NCBI RefSeq assembly: GCF_030445035.2
Contig: NC_080682.1
Span: forward strand, 36,376,770-36,440,769
Direction: 5' to 3'
DNA length: 64,000 nt
Origin: Dasypus novemcinctus
Lineage: Eukaryota; Chordata; Mammalia; Cingulata; Dasypodidae
Position numbers and translations under genes: made by a program. Positions 49,201 to 62,035 of the stretch are shown here, piece after piece. The notes beneath the pieces were generated by a model. The model was not told where the DNA came from. It saw only the letters and a list, made by a program, of their open reading frames with translations, and made no database searches. Within the stretch, counting starts at the first letter, position 1; every line of letters begins with the position of its first letter.

Positions 49201-51290
49201 GCCTTATTCTATGGGGATTCATTTTCTGGAAGTTCAGGGAGGACCTTCTTAGGGCCACTTCTGGCCCTAATCACAGAGCACACTATCTGGATACACTCAT
49301 GCCAGAGTGGTTACGTAGTCAGAAAAAGTGATAGCTTTCCAGATTGTCCAGTGCCTGCAAGACCATGGTATCAGAGAGGCAGTAGGTCCCTCCTTAGTAT
49401 GACACATCTTGTACACTTTTGCTTCTGCACTTAATTCCTCTTGTCTGAACCCAGACTTTATGACTCTAGCCCTTCCAAATATTTTTTTTAACTCTTTAAT
49501 TCCATTTTTTCTATCCCTTCAAATTAAAGAGATGGTACTATATCTTCAGCTAAGATATACCAAAATGACCTTAATTTCTGCATTTCAATTTATCAATATA
49601 TCATTTTCAAAAGCATTCCAGTTAAAAAGGGTCCTTTTCAACAAATGTAGTTACCTTTCAGAGGGTAAAGTGGAGCAATGGCCATTTATTCAGTGAATGC
49701 TTATTAAGTGACAAGCTTTATTTTATGTACTGCTGAGGCAGTAGCAAATGAGACAGACATTCACTTTTCTTTTATGGAATACATTATAGTTTGGAAAGAA
49801 GAGACAACAAATGAATAAATAATATTAATCAGATTGTAAAAATACCGTAGAGAAAATGTACCAAGGTGATGTGATAGAGAATAACTCAAGGAAGTGAAGA
49901 TGGCTTTTCAATGAGTGGTAAAGGAAGTCCTCTGAAAGGGTGAAGGCAAGGGGTGAAGCATTGGAACTGTAGATTTAGCAGTGATGACAAGTCAACAGTG
50001 TGAAGATCTAGATGAGGAGAATTTCAGGAAGCAAGAAGAGCTTGTATAAAGGCCCAAAGGTGAGAATTAGGTCACCATGACAGGAACCTAATGAATGAGG
50101 GATAACAGGACCACATGTGATGAATACCTGAGTGGGATCAATTGTGCAGGGTCTTAGAGACCAAGAAAAGATCAATTTGAATTCACTGTCAATTTGGTTA
50201 AACACACTGCTTTCTTTCTACCAATTAACTTAGCATGGCTTCTGTACATGAATAGAATAGTTTCACATGGGAAAAAAATATCATGATTAAAAGAAAAGTA
50301 GGACACGAAGAGAGGCAAAGTGGAGTTCAATGCTGTGACCTTCAAAAAAGGACATATGGAATATTTTAGGTGAAGGAAGTTGCTTCAGTTCTTTAGGTTT
50401 ATTTCTGTTCATCCTGATTTATGCACACTGAATTAACAATTTCATTAAGCTTGTTGATGATCTTCAAGTCAGAATAGGTGAGAGCATATAATAATACTTA
50501 TCTGGGACAAATAAAACTCCCCTCTCACTATGATAGCCAGTCCTTTTAATGGTTTTGCTCATGTTATTTTAGCTAATTGTCCCTCATCCCTGGATGTGGT
50601 TAGATAAAAACTGTAAACTCTTGCTCTTGGGTTATGATACCCAGTCTCAAATAGTTCCTCTGCCACCTTGAGTCACTATCACATCATCACATCATTTGCT
50701 TCACTTTTTTTCAGCATTTTTACACTGAATTTTTGGGTGTTTTAAAATATGTTTACTTTTTTAATGCCTATTTCTCTCAACTCCAAAGGATTCAAATGTG
50801 TAGACTCCGGAGTCATGCATAGATTCAAAAACTATATCATGTATCCATGTCAGCTTGTGACTTGGGATAACTTATTTAAATTATCTTAGCTTCATTTAAT
50901 TCTGTGGGAAAGGAGGACTAACAGTTACAGATATGATAAGATTTTTATGAGAAGTAAACAAGACAATGACTTTATTTATAGCATAAGGCCTCCACACTGT
51001 AGTAAATAAAAACTTTCAATAGATTTATAAATTATTATACTACATTTCTTTTATATGTCATTTAAAAAGTCATGAAATTTTGAGCACTTCCTAAATCTCA
51101 TTTTAATTTGGGTACATTAATACTTTTAAATTAAAATTTTCACAGTACTTATCAGGTCCATCCTGCATGAATTTTACTGGGTTCATACTGAGAAATATGT
51201 AATTTTCTTATTGTTTCCTAATATAATATGTATTTACATTGAAGTAATAAATATAAATCACACACTTTAAAAAAATCAGGTAGAAATATG
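49201..51290. other. Unit-3 distal spacer
   Basis: Paralogous to 11085-13075 and 39140-41010, with the L2-type remnant at about 49680-50360. No gene is seen. Confidence 0.6.
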
Positions 51291-52326
51291 TACTGATGAA
51301 GATGTGAGGAAGGCAGCAAAACTGACATTAATAAGCACCTACTAAGTTCCAGGCACTCCCCTTAATGTTTTGCACAAATAACCTCATCTAATGCTTAAAA
51401 TAACTGAAGAATTTGGTACTTCATTCCATCGTACATATGAACCAAATTCAAAATAAATCTCAGATAGATTGTGAAATGCATGCTTTTCATATAAACTAGT
51501 GAGAAGGAATTCAATAACAATTTTGTTGACCTCAGAACCCTGAATCCTTCCACATCATCTGGAACTTGGCTGCGTACAGGACTTTCAAAGGCTGAATAAT
51601 GTCTTGGAAAATCAATAATGCCAATGCTTGAATTTAAAGAAAAATGATGTAGCATAGTTGGTTATATAAGAAAGTACCTAAGGTATCTGGACCAGGACAG
51701 AACCACAGAGGCCTGATGCAGTTAGAATGAAACTTCTGCTAGTTCCAGAAGCAAAATAAACCCAAATCTGCCCAATGTCTATTCAAAAAAAAACCGTTTA
51801 AAATATTTACTATGGGTCAGGCACCGTTTTAAGCACTTAGCATATATTGACTCATATTATTAACCCATGAATTTCATGAGGTTGATATTATTATTATGTT
51901 CTCAAAGATGAAATATATTTCCTAGGTGACATTCCAATACAGGAAATCAGATTCCAGGGTCTTCTCATAAACACTGTACCACACTACCTACTCTGAACAA
52001 ATATGTCCTTTAAGTCTGTTTATATGCCATTTACCTGCTAAGTTAACCTCAGGTTCCTAGAAAATGATACGCTAAGCCTTGAAACAGCAATTGGAAGGAG
52101 GAAATAAGACTCATAAATGGATCAGCTCCAAGGACTTGGAAGCCCCAGAGACTATGAAGTTTGAAAAACCAGGAGGGATTGAAGAAAGGCTGAAGAGTTT
52201 GGGATCCATGCAAGCCCACAAATACTCCTACAAGACCAGTCAGCTTTCAGAGCATTCTTTTTCAAAGCATGAATGGAAAAACTACATGTTATCCCTTCTA
52301 AATGTAAAAATAAATAGGTTAGGATT

Positions 52327-52339
52327 TAAAGCCAGTTGA
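52327..52339 (+). repeat. L1 target-site duplication, left
   Basis: taaagccagttga, identical to 62107-62119. The sequence before it (aggatt) gives a TT/TAAA-type junction, typical of L1 endonuclease nicking. Confidence 0.95.
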
Positions 52340-52359
52340 ACAAGGATGGAGGGGGGAGG

Positions 52360-52370
52360 CAAGATGGTCG
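52360..52370 (+). promoter_or_regulatory. YY1-like site at the L1 5' end
   Basis: caagatggtcg differs at one position from the YY1 consensus CAAGATGGCCG. It lies about 21 bp from the 5' end behind a G-rich leader, the same arrangement known from human L1, where YY1 sets the transcription start. Confidence 0.65.
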
Positions 52371-53013
52371 CTGAGTGAACTTGCCTTTCCGGTAGGTCCC
52401 GGGAGGAGACGGCTGGGCGCGGCTGCAGGATCTCCAAGGTCGGGCTTTTTCGGGATTTTTGCAGGGCAGAAGTGCCTGGACATCGATTGAGTGGAAAGGT
52501 AACGGAGAGGATTGGTCTAGTAGATATAGTTTGGGTTCTATTTCCTGTGGGTGAGACCCGCGCACGGGCTCCTCCCTGCTGGGGGTGGGGGGAGTCGCGG
52601 TTCAGCCTAGCGGCACCGCTTTTACACGGCTCTGAGCTGTCGAGGAGTTCACGAGCTCTGGACGAGCTGTGCATGGATTGATGCGACGGGTCGCCTTTGC
52701 AGTGCGATTTGGGAAGATAGACAGTGCTTTGTCGTGAAGCGGGAGAAACCTGTGATTGCGAAAATAAACAATAGTGCTTCCGCCTGAAGCCCCGCCCCCA
52801 AAAGCCCGGCAGCCGGTCTCCGACCCAAATAGGCTGTAGGCAATAAAGAGACGTAATCGGAAAGTTGTATTAGGCTGCGGCAAGGGAGGGGGATACGTCT
52901 GGAAGCAGATTAGGGAATATTTTGCGAAGCTTGGGAAATCCGATTTTCGTATCTATTTTCGGCGTCACAGGCCGGGCTTCAGATCTGTACTAGCAAAGTG
53001 GCTGCGGTGTAGA

Positions 53014-53028
53014 GGCGCCCTCTAGTGG
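53014..53028 (-). promoter_or_regulatory. CTCF-like binding motif in the L1 5' UTR, reverse
   Basis: On the minus strand the sequence is ccactagagggcgcc, matching CCASYAGRKGGCRSY at all 15 positions. It sits about 675 bp into the L1 5' UTR and contains CpG, so binding could depend on methylation. Inference only. Confidence 0.6.
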
Positions 53029-54429
53029 CAGAGGTTTGGAATCACAGGACGGGAGCTGTCTAAAAGCTGAAGTGAAACATACTAATGAGCCCAGCTAAGT
53101 AAATGAATTGCAGGGTTCAGTCATAATATAAAGTTTGCGGATCTGACTTCCCCCTTAAGGCTGGCACCCAGCTGAGGGGATCCCTGAGGGCTGTGTTACA
53201 CTGCGGGGCTCCCAGGCTTCCTGTAGACCAGATTGGAGGGTGCCAAGTCTGAATTCCCTAAAATCTGGTAGCCCACACCACAGAGACTCACATCTCTTGA
53301 GACCTCAATATCTCAGACTTTCCATCCCTGAATCCATCACGCACTGAGGTCCATCTGAGGTCCTCAAATGCCCTAGCCTTCAACGTTGGCGTTCTTTCCT
53401 TATCGTTTCATTTTGTTTTGTTTTTATTTTCATTTTGACCTATTCTTTACTTTTTTCAATTTCCTGATTGCTAACACCGCATTATCCCCTAGTCTTCTCT
53501 CACAGCGTATCCCCCAAAGTCTTTCTTTTACTCAGTTATTTAAGGCTTTTTTTCGTGGTAGGTGCTGTGAAGTGGGTGTTATAATTCTGGGTCGTGCATA
53601 TCTGTTTTTTTTTTTTCTTTCCCCTATCTGTTCCCCACCCCTTGCCCATCCCCTTCTACTTTCTTCCTCTCGTCACTTCCCCCCCACTTTCTTTTTTTTT
53701 TCTTTCTTTCTTTTTTTCTGTTGTCTCTCTCCCTCTTGTCCCTCATATTCTACTTAGTTTATTTTAACTCAATTATAAAATAGGTGCGGCAGGAAACACC
53801 TCACATTCGCTGGGGTTTTCTCATCCTCCACTGCCTCATTTCTGTGTGAACTGATTTAGCCTACCTGCACTATCCTCTTTCCCCTACATCTTGATATCCG
53901 CCACCATCTACTGGCTCTCCCATATTCCACCTCCCACCTCCCTTTCTTCGATCCACGAAGGGTCTAAGTCTTAATTTCTAATACCTATGCTTTGTTTTCT
54001 GTCTGTTATCCACTCTTGAAACTATTACCATTTTTTTTCTCTTTCCCTCTCTCACGAAATCAATAGCTTTTTAACTCATACCATAATCCTCCCATATTCA
54101 ATCACCTACCTCATAATAGGTACTCTACCTACTGCTATAACTCTACACAATTTACATAAATCTAACCTCCATCCTCCCAGATCTCATATTCTTGCTTTGC
54201 TAACATATATCACCAATATTACTTTACACTTTTCCCTTGCTTACACAATTGCCTTCCCCCAACACTAATACTTTCCTTTAAAGTGAACTTAACCAACAAC
54301 AAGAAATTAGAATAAGAAGAAAAAAGTGACAAAGAGAAGATATAACACCTATGCAAAAATAACAGCTAATTAACCTCCAAGAGCAGACAAAGAAGCTAAG
54401 GAACTGATTAAATCTGTCAAGATAAAGAG

Positions 54430-55398
54430 ATGACCAGAAAGCAACAAAAATCTACAAACCAAACCAGTAATCAGGAAAACATGGCTGAATCCAATCAACA
54501 AACCAATAATCACGAAGGGGAGCAAAACTTGGCACAAGCAATGAAAGATCTCAGAACATTTATCACCGACAAATTTGACGAAGTAATGAAAGAGGTTAAC
54601 AACATGAAGACATCACTTGGAGGGGAAATTGCAGACATACGAAAAAACATAACAGATATGATGGGAATGAACACCACAGTTCAAGAAATCAAAAATACGC
54701 TTGCAGCAAATATCAGCAGACTAGAAGAGACAGAGCAGAGAATTAGTGATGTGGAAGACAGTACTTCAGAAATCAAGCAGATAGTAGAAGGGGTCAATAA
54801 GAAGATAGAAAAAATCCAATTAGGATTTAGGGACCTGAATGACAATGCAAAACGATCAAACATACGTATTATAGACATTCCAGAAGGTGAAGAGAAGGGA
54901 AAGGGGTCAGAAGGAATGCTGCAGGAAATAATGGCTGAAAACTTCCCAAATCTACTGAAAGAGACAGATGTACATATCCAAGAAGCACAGCGCACTCCAC
55001 AAGTCATAAACCCCAACAGGCCCACCCCAAGACATATACTTGTCAAATTATCCAATGCTCAAGACAAAGAGAAAATCCTAAAAGCAGCAAGAGAAAAGAA
55101 AACCATCACATACAAGGGAAGCTCAATTAGATTAAGTGCTGATTTCTCTTCTGAAACCATGGAGGCAAGAAGGCAGTGGTATGATATAGTCAAAGTACTA
55201 AAGGAAAGAAATTTCCAACCAAGAATACTCTATCCAGCTAAATTAGCATTCAAACATGATGGAGAGTTCAAAATATTCGCAGACAAACAGAAACTGAAAG
55301 AGTATACCAACAAGAAACCTCCCCTTCAAGAAATTCTAAAGGGAGTTCTACAGGAAGAAAGGAAAAAACAGGAAAGGCAGAGTTGGAGGAGAGTATAA
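54430..55398 (+). CDS. L1 ORF1p, RNA-binding chaperone of the L1 particle (322 aa)
   Basis: ORF1p coats L1 RNA as a trimer and is needed for retrotransposition. The frame is intact from ATG 54430 to TAA. In order: a polar Gln/Asn-rich N-terminus (residues 1-35), a heptad-rich coiled-coil region (about 36-140, with [16 protein letters not shown] near 95-110), an RRM-like domain (about 145-240, starting [12 protein letters not shown]), and a basic C-terminal domain with the [18 protein letters not shown] and [20 protein letters not shown] blocks. Length is close to human ORF1p (338 aa). It is followed 73 bp later by ORF2, as in other mammalian L1s. Many sense and antisense copies of the same region exist in the window, such as 30545-31620, but only this one is open. 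The long minus-strand frame at 54681-55055 is its shadow. Confidence 0.95.
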   Translation: MTRKQQKSTNQTSNQENMAESNQQTNNHEGEQNLAQAMKDLRTFITDKFDEVMKEVNNMKTSLGGEIADIRKNITDMMGMNTTVQEIKNTLAANISRLEETEQRISDVEDSTSEIKQIVEGVNKKIEKIQLGFRDLNDNAKRSNIRIIDIPEGEEKGKGSEGMLQEIMAENFPNLLKETDVHIQEAQRTPQVINPNRPTPRHILVKLSNAQDKEKILKAAREKKTITYKGSSIRLSADFSSETMEARRQWYDIVKVLKERNFQPRILYPAKLAFKHDGEFKIFADKQKLKEYTNKKPPLQEILKGVLQEERKKQERQSWRRV

Positions 55399-55471
55399 GA
55401 CCAACAACAATAACAAAAAAGACAAAAAAAATATACAAACAAAATATGACAAACACAAATCCAATCAAAAT

Positions 55472-58400
55472 ATGGCTAGCACAAATAATTCCTTGACAGT
55501 AATAACACTGAATGTCAATGGATTAAACTCACCTATCAAAAGATTCAGACTGGGACATTGGATAAGGAAATATGACCCATCCATATGCTGTCTACAAGAG
55601 ACACATCTTAGACCCAGAGACGCATGGAGATTGAAAGTGAATGGCTGGAAAACAATCATACAAGCTAACAATAACCAAAAAAAGGCAGGAGTAGCTATAT
55701 TAATATCAGACAAAATAGACTTTAAATGTGAAACAATTGTGAGAGACAAAGAAGGATACTACATTTTAGTGAAAGGAAAAATCTGTCAAGAAGATCGAAC
55801 AATCATAAATATCTATGCCCCTAACAAGGGTGCCTCTAAATACGTCAGGCAAACGCTGGAAAAACTAAGTGAAAGAATAGATACATCTACAATTATAGTG
55901 GGGGATTTTAATACACCACTATCAACTCTGGACAGAACATCTCAAAAGAGAATCACCAAAGAAACAAAACAACTGAATAGTATATTAGAGGAGCTGGATC
56001 TAATAGATATATATAGATCACTACAGCCAAACACAGCAGGATATACATTTTTCTCAAGCGCACATGGATCATTCTCCAAGATAGATCATATGCTAGGCCA
56101 CAAAGAAAGGCTGAACGAATTCAGAAAGATTGAAATCATACAAAACATTATCTCTGACCACAGTGGAGTCAAGCTGGAGATTTGCAAGGGACAGAAGCCC
56201 AGATTTCACACAACGATTTGGAAATTAAACAGCACACTCTTAGAAAAACAGTGGGTCAAAGAGGAAATCTCAAAAGAAATCAATGACTACCTTGAAACAA
56301 ATGATAATGATAACACAACATACCAAAATTTATGGGATGCAGCAAAAGCAGTACTGAGAGGGAAGTTTATAGCCATAAATTCATATATCAAAAAAGAAGA
56401 AAGAGCAAAAATTGAAGAACTAACTGCACATTTGAAGGAATTAGAAAAACAACAACAAAGCAACCCAACAGGAAGAAGAAGGAAGGAAATAACAAAGATA
56501 AGAGCAGAACTAAATGAAATAGAAAATAAGAAAGCACTTGAACAGATAAACAAGACCAAGAGCTGGTTTTTTGAGAAGATTAACAAAATTGACAAACCTT
56601 TAGCAACACTAACAAAGAAAAAAAGAGAGAAGATGCAAATACACAAAATAAGAAATGAGAAAGGCGATATCACCACTGACCCCACAGAAATAAAGACTAT
56701 CATAAGAGGATATTTTGAAAAACTATATTCCAACAAAAATGACAATCTAGAGGAAATGGACAAATTCCTAGAAACACATAAGCAGCCCATATTGACAAAA
56801 GAAGAAATTGATGATCTTAACAAACCAATCACAAGCAGAGATATAGAATCAGTTATTAAAAATCTCCCAACTAAGAAGAGCCCAGGGCCAGATGGCTTCA
56901 CAGGTGAATTCTACAAAACATTCCGGAAAGAACTGACACCAATCCTGCTAAAACTATTCCAAAAAATCGAAACAGAAAGAACATTACCCAACTCCTTCTA
57001 TGATGCCAACATTACCCTAGTACCAAAGCCAAACAAAGACATCACAAGAAAGGAAAATTACAGACCAATTTCTCTAATGAATCTAGATGCAAAAATACTT
57101 AACAAAATACTTGCTAATCGTATTCAACAACACATTAAACGTATTATACACCACGACCAAGTGGGATTCATCCCAGGTATGCAAGGATGGTTTAACATAA
57201 GAAAATCAATCAATGTAATACACCATATAAACAGATTGAAGGAAAAAAATCACATGATTATATCTATTGATGCAGAAAAAGCATTTGACAAAATACAGCA
57301 CCCTTTCTTGATAAAAACACTCCAAAAGATTGGAATACAAGGAAATTTTTTAAACATGATAAAGAGTATATATGAAAAACCTAAAGCCAATATTGTTTAC
57401 AATGGAGAAATCCTAGACTCCTTCCCTCTAAACTCAGGAACAAGACAAGGATGCCCACTGTCTCCGCTCCTATTTAACATTGTCTTAGAAGTACTTGCTC
57501 GAGCACTGAGGCAAGAACCAGAAATAAAAGGCATTCAAATTGGAAAGGAAGAAGTCAAAATTTCATTGCAGATGACATGATCCTATACATAGAAAACCCT
57601 GAGAGATCTACAATGAAGATTCTAGAACTCATAAATGAGTTTAGTAAAGTCGCAGGTTATAAGATCAATGCGCAAAAATCAGTAGCATTTCTGTACACTA
57701 ATAATGAGCAAGATCAGGAGGAAATCAAGAAACAAATACCATTCACAATAGTAAACAAAAAAAATCAAATACTTAGGAATAAATTTAACTAAAGAGGTAA
57801 AGAACTTATACACCGAGAACTATACAAGATTGTTCAAGGAAATCAAAGAAGACCTAAATAAATGGAAGACTATTCCTTGTTCATGGATAGGAAGACTGAA
57901 TATTATTAAGATGTCTATCCTACCAAAACTGATCTACACATTCAATGCAATCCCAATAAAAATCAATGCAGCCTTATTTAAGGAACTAGAAAAACTAACT
58001 GAAATTTATTTGGAAAGGAAAGAGACCCCGAATAGCCAAAGACATACTGAAAAAGAAAAATGAAATTGGAGGAATCACACTACCTGACTTCAAAACATAC
58101 TACAAAGCTACGGTGGTGAAAACAGCATGGTATTGGCATAAGGAGAGACACATAGACCAATGGAATCGAATTGAAAGCTCTGATATAGAACCTCACATAT
58201 ACAGCCACATAATATTTGATAAAGCCACCAAACCCTCTCAACTGGGAGAGAGTGGCCTATTCAACAAATGGTGTCTGGAGAACTGGATAGCCATATGTAG
58301 AAGAATGAAAGAGGATTACCATCTCACACCTTATACAAAGATCAACTCAAGATGGATCAAAGACCTAAATATAAGAGCCAAGACCATAAAAACCTTAGAA

Positions 58401-59284
58401 AGCAGTGTAGGGAAACATCTACAGGACCTTGTAATAGGAAATGGATTTATGAATATCTCACCAAAAGCACGAGCAGCAAAAGAACTAATAGATAAATGGG
58501 ACTACCTCAAAATTAAAGCCTTCTGCACCTCAAAGGAGTTTGTCAAGAAAGTAAAAAGGGAGCCCACACAGTGGGAGAAAATATTTGGCAATCATATATC
58601 TGATAAGAAACTTATAACGTGTATATATAAAGAACTTCTATATCTTGAAAATAAAAAGATAAACAACCCATTTAAAAAATGGGAAAAAGACTTAAACAGA
58701 CACTTCTCCGAAGAAGAAATACAAATGGCAAAAAAGCACATGAAAAAATGTTCCAAATCTCTAGCTAACAGGGAAATGCAAATCAAAACTACAATGAGAT
58801 ACCACCTTACACCCATAAGATTGGCAGCTATGAAAAAACAGAAGAATACAAGTGCTGGAGAGGATGTGAAGAAAGGGGAACACTCATCCACTGCTGGTGG
58901 GAATGCAGAAGGATCCAAGCGTTCTGGAGGACAGTATGGCGGTTTCTCAAAAAACTAGCCATAGATTTGCCATATGACCCAGCAATACCACTGCTGGGTA
59001 TATACCCAGCAGAACTGAAAACAAGGACACAAACCGATATATGTACACCAATGTTCATAGCAGCATTGTTCACTATTGCCAAAAGTTGGAATCAACCCAA
59101 ATGCCCATCAACAGATGAGTGGATCAATAAAATGTGGTATATACACACAATGGAATACTACTCGGCTATAAGAACAAACACACTACAAACACATATGATA
59201 ACATGGATGAATCTTGAGAACCTTATGTTGAGTGAAGCAACCCAGACATTGAAGGACAAATACTACATGACCTCAATGATATGA
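55472..59284 (+). pseudogene. L1 ORF2 (endonuclease/reverse transcriptase), four indels
   Basis: The first 702 codons are open (55472-57580). They hold the APE-type endonuclease, with N14, E43 in CLQETH, GDFNT and the catalytic SDH motif (IISDHSG), then RT blocks [31 protein letters not shown] and [18 protein letters not shown]. The frame then breaks four times: a 4-nt deletion at about 57563-57568 that removes the Phe of FADD (the ADD follows at 57568-57576), one extra A in the A8 run at 57757-57764, one extra base near 58001, and one A lost in the run at 58833-58838. Downstream pieces keep [11 protein letters not shown] (57870s), [10 protein letters not shown] (58080s), a cysteine-rich CWRGC...CWWEC motif (58850-58905) and a proper C-terminus with IPLLGIYP, ending in TGA at 59282. 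No long deletion is present, so the gene was whole when it inserted. Confidence 0.93.
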
Positions 59285-60326
59285 AATAAACAAGCTGCCT
59301 TAGATAGCAAGAGACTGAACGATAGGCTTACAGGAAATCGGAGGGTGGAGGAAGGATATGAGCCGATGTCTGCAGGGGTGGAATTTAAGACGAGATGGTG
59401 GTAAGTATGAACACAAAGAAGAGATAAAAGGGGGGCAAGGGGTTGCCTTTGTTTGGGGCTTTGGGGGTTTGAGGGTGGCTGGGGAGGGACGGATGGGTAA
59501 CATTGACCAAAAGTGGGGGGAGGGAGGGGTAGCATACGAACACAGGAGAGGGTCAGGTGTTGGTGGAGAGTAAAATGCCGAGAAAATCATATCAAAATAT
59601 AATAAAGAGGGTTACCTGTTTAGAATGCTCGGAGGGGAGGGTCTGATGCAGGACGGGCTCCTGGGGAATGTCTAAATGCTCATTCTGCCAGAGTGGGTGT
59701 CACCATGGGGTAGAAACCCAAGTAGTGAGAGTGGGGGTGGACCCACATCCTGGGGAGGACTGATGCCACCAAATAGAGGGAACTGTATCCCTCGAGAGAA
59801 AGGGTGGCTCCCAGGGCATTGGGGCAGTTGAGCAAGTTAGGCCCTGAACACTATTCCATCTATCTCTGGAAGTGGCTCCTCAGGAAACGGAGGTTGGCTG
59901 TCACTGTGGGCACCAAGGTGGAAGGGAAAATGGACGTTAAATGTGTGGAACCAAGGTAAATGGGGGGTAAGAGAGGAGTTTCTTGAGAGTACACAAGGAT
60001 GGATATAAAACATGTAATATTACACCATAACATATAGGAGATGACAGACTGATAATGTAAACCATAATGTAAAACATAGGATAACTAAGAATGTAAAGAA
60101 CTGTATATCCTAAAGTATGCACCATAATGTAAGCACAGATGTCACCTTGTTAGAAAGCTAATGTCTCAGACTCTGTACATCACGTTAAGTAAATATGATA
60201 TGAATAGGGTGGAAGAGTATCGCTGTGGAAGGAAAAAGGTTTTGTGGTGGATGTATGGGAGTGCTGTATATTATATATATGCATTGCTGTGGACTAGGAC
60301 TCCTGTGAAGAGAAGCTGAATAATTA

Positions 60327-60352
60327 GGGGGGGAAAAAAAAAAAAAAAAAAA
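60327..60352 (+). repeat. Internal G7A19 run in the L1 3' UTR
   Basis: Seven G followed by nineteen A, inside the 3' UTR. It looks like a former poly(A) end or an internally captured tail. Confidence 0.85.
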
Positions 60353-60383
60353 GATAGGATGTAGAATTTTTGCAAGTCAACAT

Positions 60384-60437
60384 TCTTTATCTAAGTTCTT
60401 TATCTAACTTTATCCAAGTTCTTTATCTAACCTTTAA
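60384..60437 (+). repeat. Short tandem repeat in the L1 3' UTR
   Basis: 'ttctttatctaa' occurs three times with small variations, directly after the internal A-run. Confidence 0.75.
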
Positions 60438-61989
60438 ATCCATCGCTATATGCCATTCCCTAGTAAGGGACCATGACATTATATTGGGCTTCAAATTTCA
60501 GGGAGTTCTGGATCACAGAGTGTTTCAACAATGGCAATGGAGGGATACTGGTATGGGATACCAATGACAGGTGATATTTGGCTGACAGGGAGCTGTACAG
60601 AACATATGTCCAGGGTGCATGGTAATGTTTGGATATACTCATAGTGGCAACAATTAAAAACCACAGCAGGGGGGGTACTGGGTTCCTGGCCAATGGTGCT
60701 CTGTCGTGGTCCCTAGCAGAGCAGCGACAGTCTCGCAGGTACAGCGGCGGGAACTGGGAGGGAGTGAGGGTTCAACAGTGAGCCCCTGATGCTAATGACT
60801 ATGCTTGTGAGCTGATAAGCCTAAAATAAGAACAAGGCCTAGAGCAACATTGTGCCTGGGAATTTCCTCCTGTCAGCCTTCATGTTACTCAAATGTGGCC
60901 AGTCTCGAAGCCAAACTCAGCATGTAAATGCAATGCCTTCCCCCCAGCGTGGGACATTACAACCGGGGATGAGCCTCCCTGGCACCGAGGGACCACTATC
61001 AACTACCAACTGATGATGCAACTGGAAAATGACCTTATACGGAAGGTTCAATGTGGATCAGCAGAATATCCCTGTCTACATAAAATAACATGACTTTAAA
61101 ATGCTGTTTGACCTAAAGTAAGGGGGAAATGGAAAAGAGAAATGAGTTTATATGGCTACGAGTTTCTAAAAAAGAGTCTGGAGGCTGGCAGAAGGATTGC
61201 CCTCATGCACAACTGAGCAGAGTCAGAGAGACAGATAAAGCAGATACAACCCCCAGATATCGGTTCCTTTGAGGGCTAAAGAGACCCATGGGAGATATGG
61301 TCATGGCCGATGGGGTTAACTACCAGGTCAGATGGCCCCTTTTTGGAACTGATGTTTATGTGTGATGAATCTGGACTCAGATGGGATCTTCCTTCATAAG
61401 ACTTTCATGCTAAGGTGATGGAGGTGCAGTTAATGTTGGGGTTTAAGATATATTTAGGGGATTTGAATCTCTGGACTGACAATGTGATAGCCAGGTCCTG
61501 AGCCTCAACAGACTCCAGCACCTACAATATGATTTATTGGACTTATCACACTCAGCTAAGATGGAGTTGAAGAAGGACAACCACCACACCATGGAGCCTA
61601 GAGTGATTACAACTGAAAGTGGGAGGATTGCATCCAACATCCATGTGGAATCTGAGCCTCCTCTTGACATAGAGGTGCAATGGACACAACCAATCCAATG
61701 TCCACATAGAAGAGGTGGCATTGGATTGGGAAAGTGGACATGGTGGCTGATGGGTATGGGGAAAGGCAGGAAGAGATGAGAGGTGGAGGCGTCTTTGGGA
61801 CATGGAGCTGCCCTGGATGGTGCTTCAGAGGCAATCACTGGACATTGTAAATCTTCACAGGGCCCACTGGATGGAATGGAGGAGAGTATGGGCCATGATG
61901 TGGACCATTGACTATGAGGTGCAGATGTGCCCAAAGATGTACTTACCAAATCCAATGGATGTGTCATGATGATGGGAACGAGTGTTGCT

Positions 61990-62035
61990 GGGGGGGGGGG
62001 GGGGGGAGAGGTGGGGTGGGGGGGTGGGGTTGAAT
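61990..62035 (+). repeat. G-run and G-rich tract near the L1 3' end
   Basis: G17 followed by agaggtggggtggggggg-type sequence. The reverse complement is the C-run seen in the antisense copies at 3456 and 29330. It has quadruplex potential. Confidence 0.85.

Larger units (their letters stand above)
41015..51290. repeat. OR-cluster duplication unit 3
   Basis: It begins at sequence matching 15780 of unit 2, just past where the OR4C-like pseudogene would be, so that locus is absent. It then holds the ancient LINE remnant, the OR4A-like pseudogene and the full distal spacer. The stretch 49680-51060 matches the tails of the other units. Confidence 0.7.

Noticed and set aside
53386-53757. 123-aa Phe/Ser/Pro-rich plus-strand frame
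   Set aside because: Pyrimidine-rich stretch of the L1 5' UTR with biased composition and no domain.
56287-56901. 204-aa minus-strand frame
   Set aside because: Shadow of L1 ORF2, which has the endonuclease/RT motifs on the plus strand.
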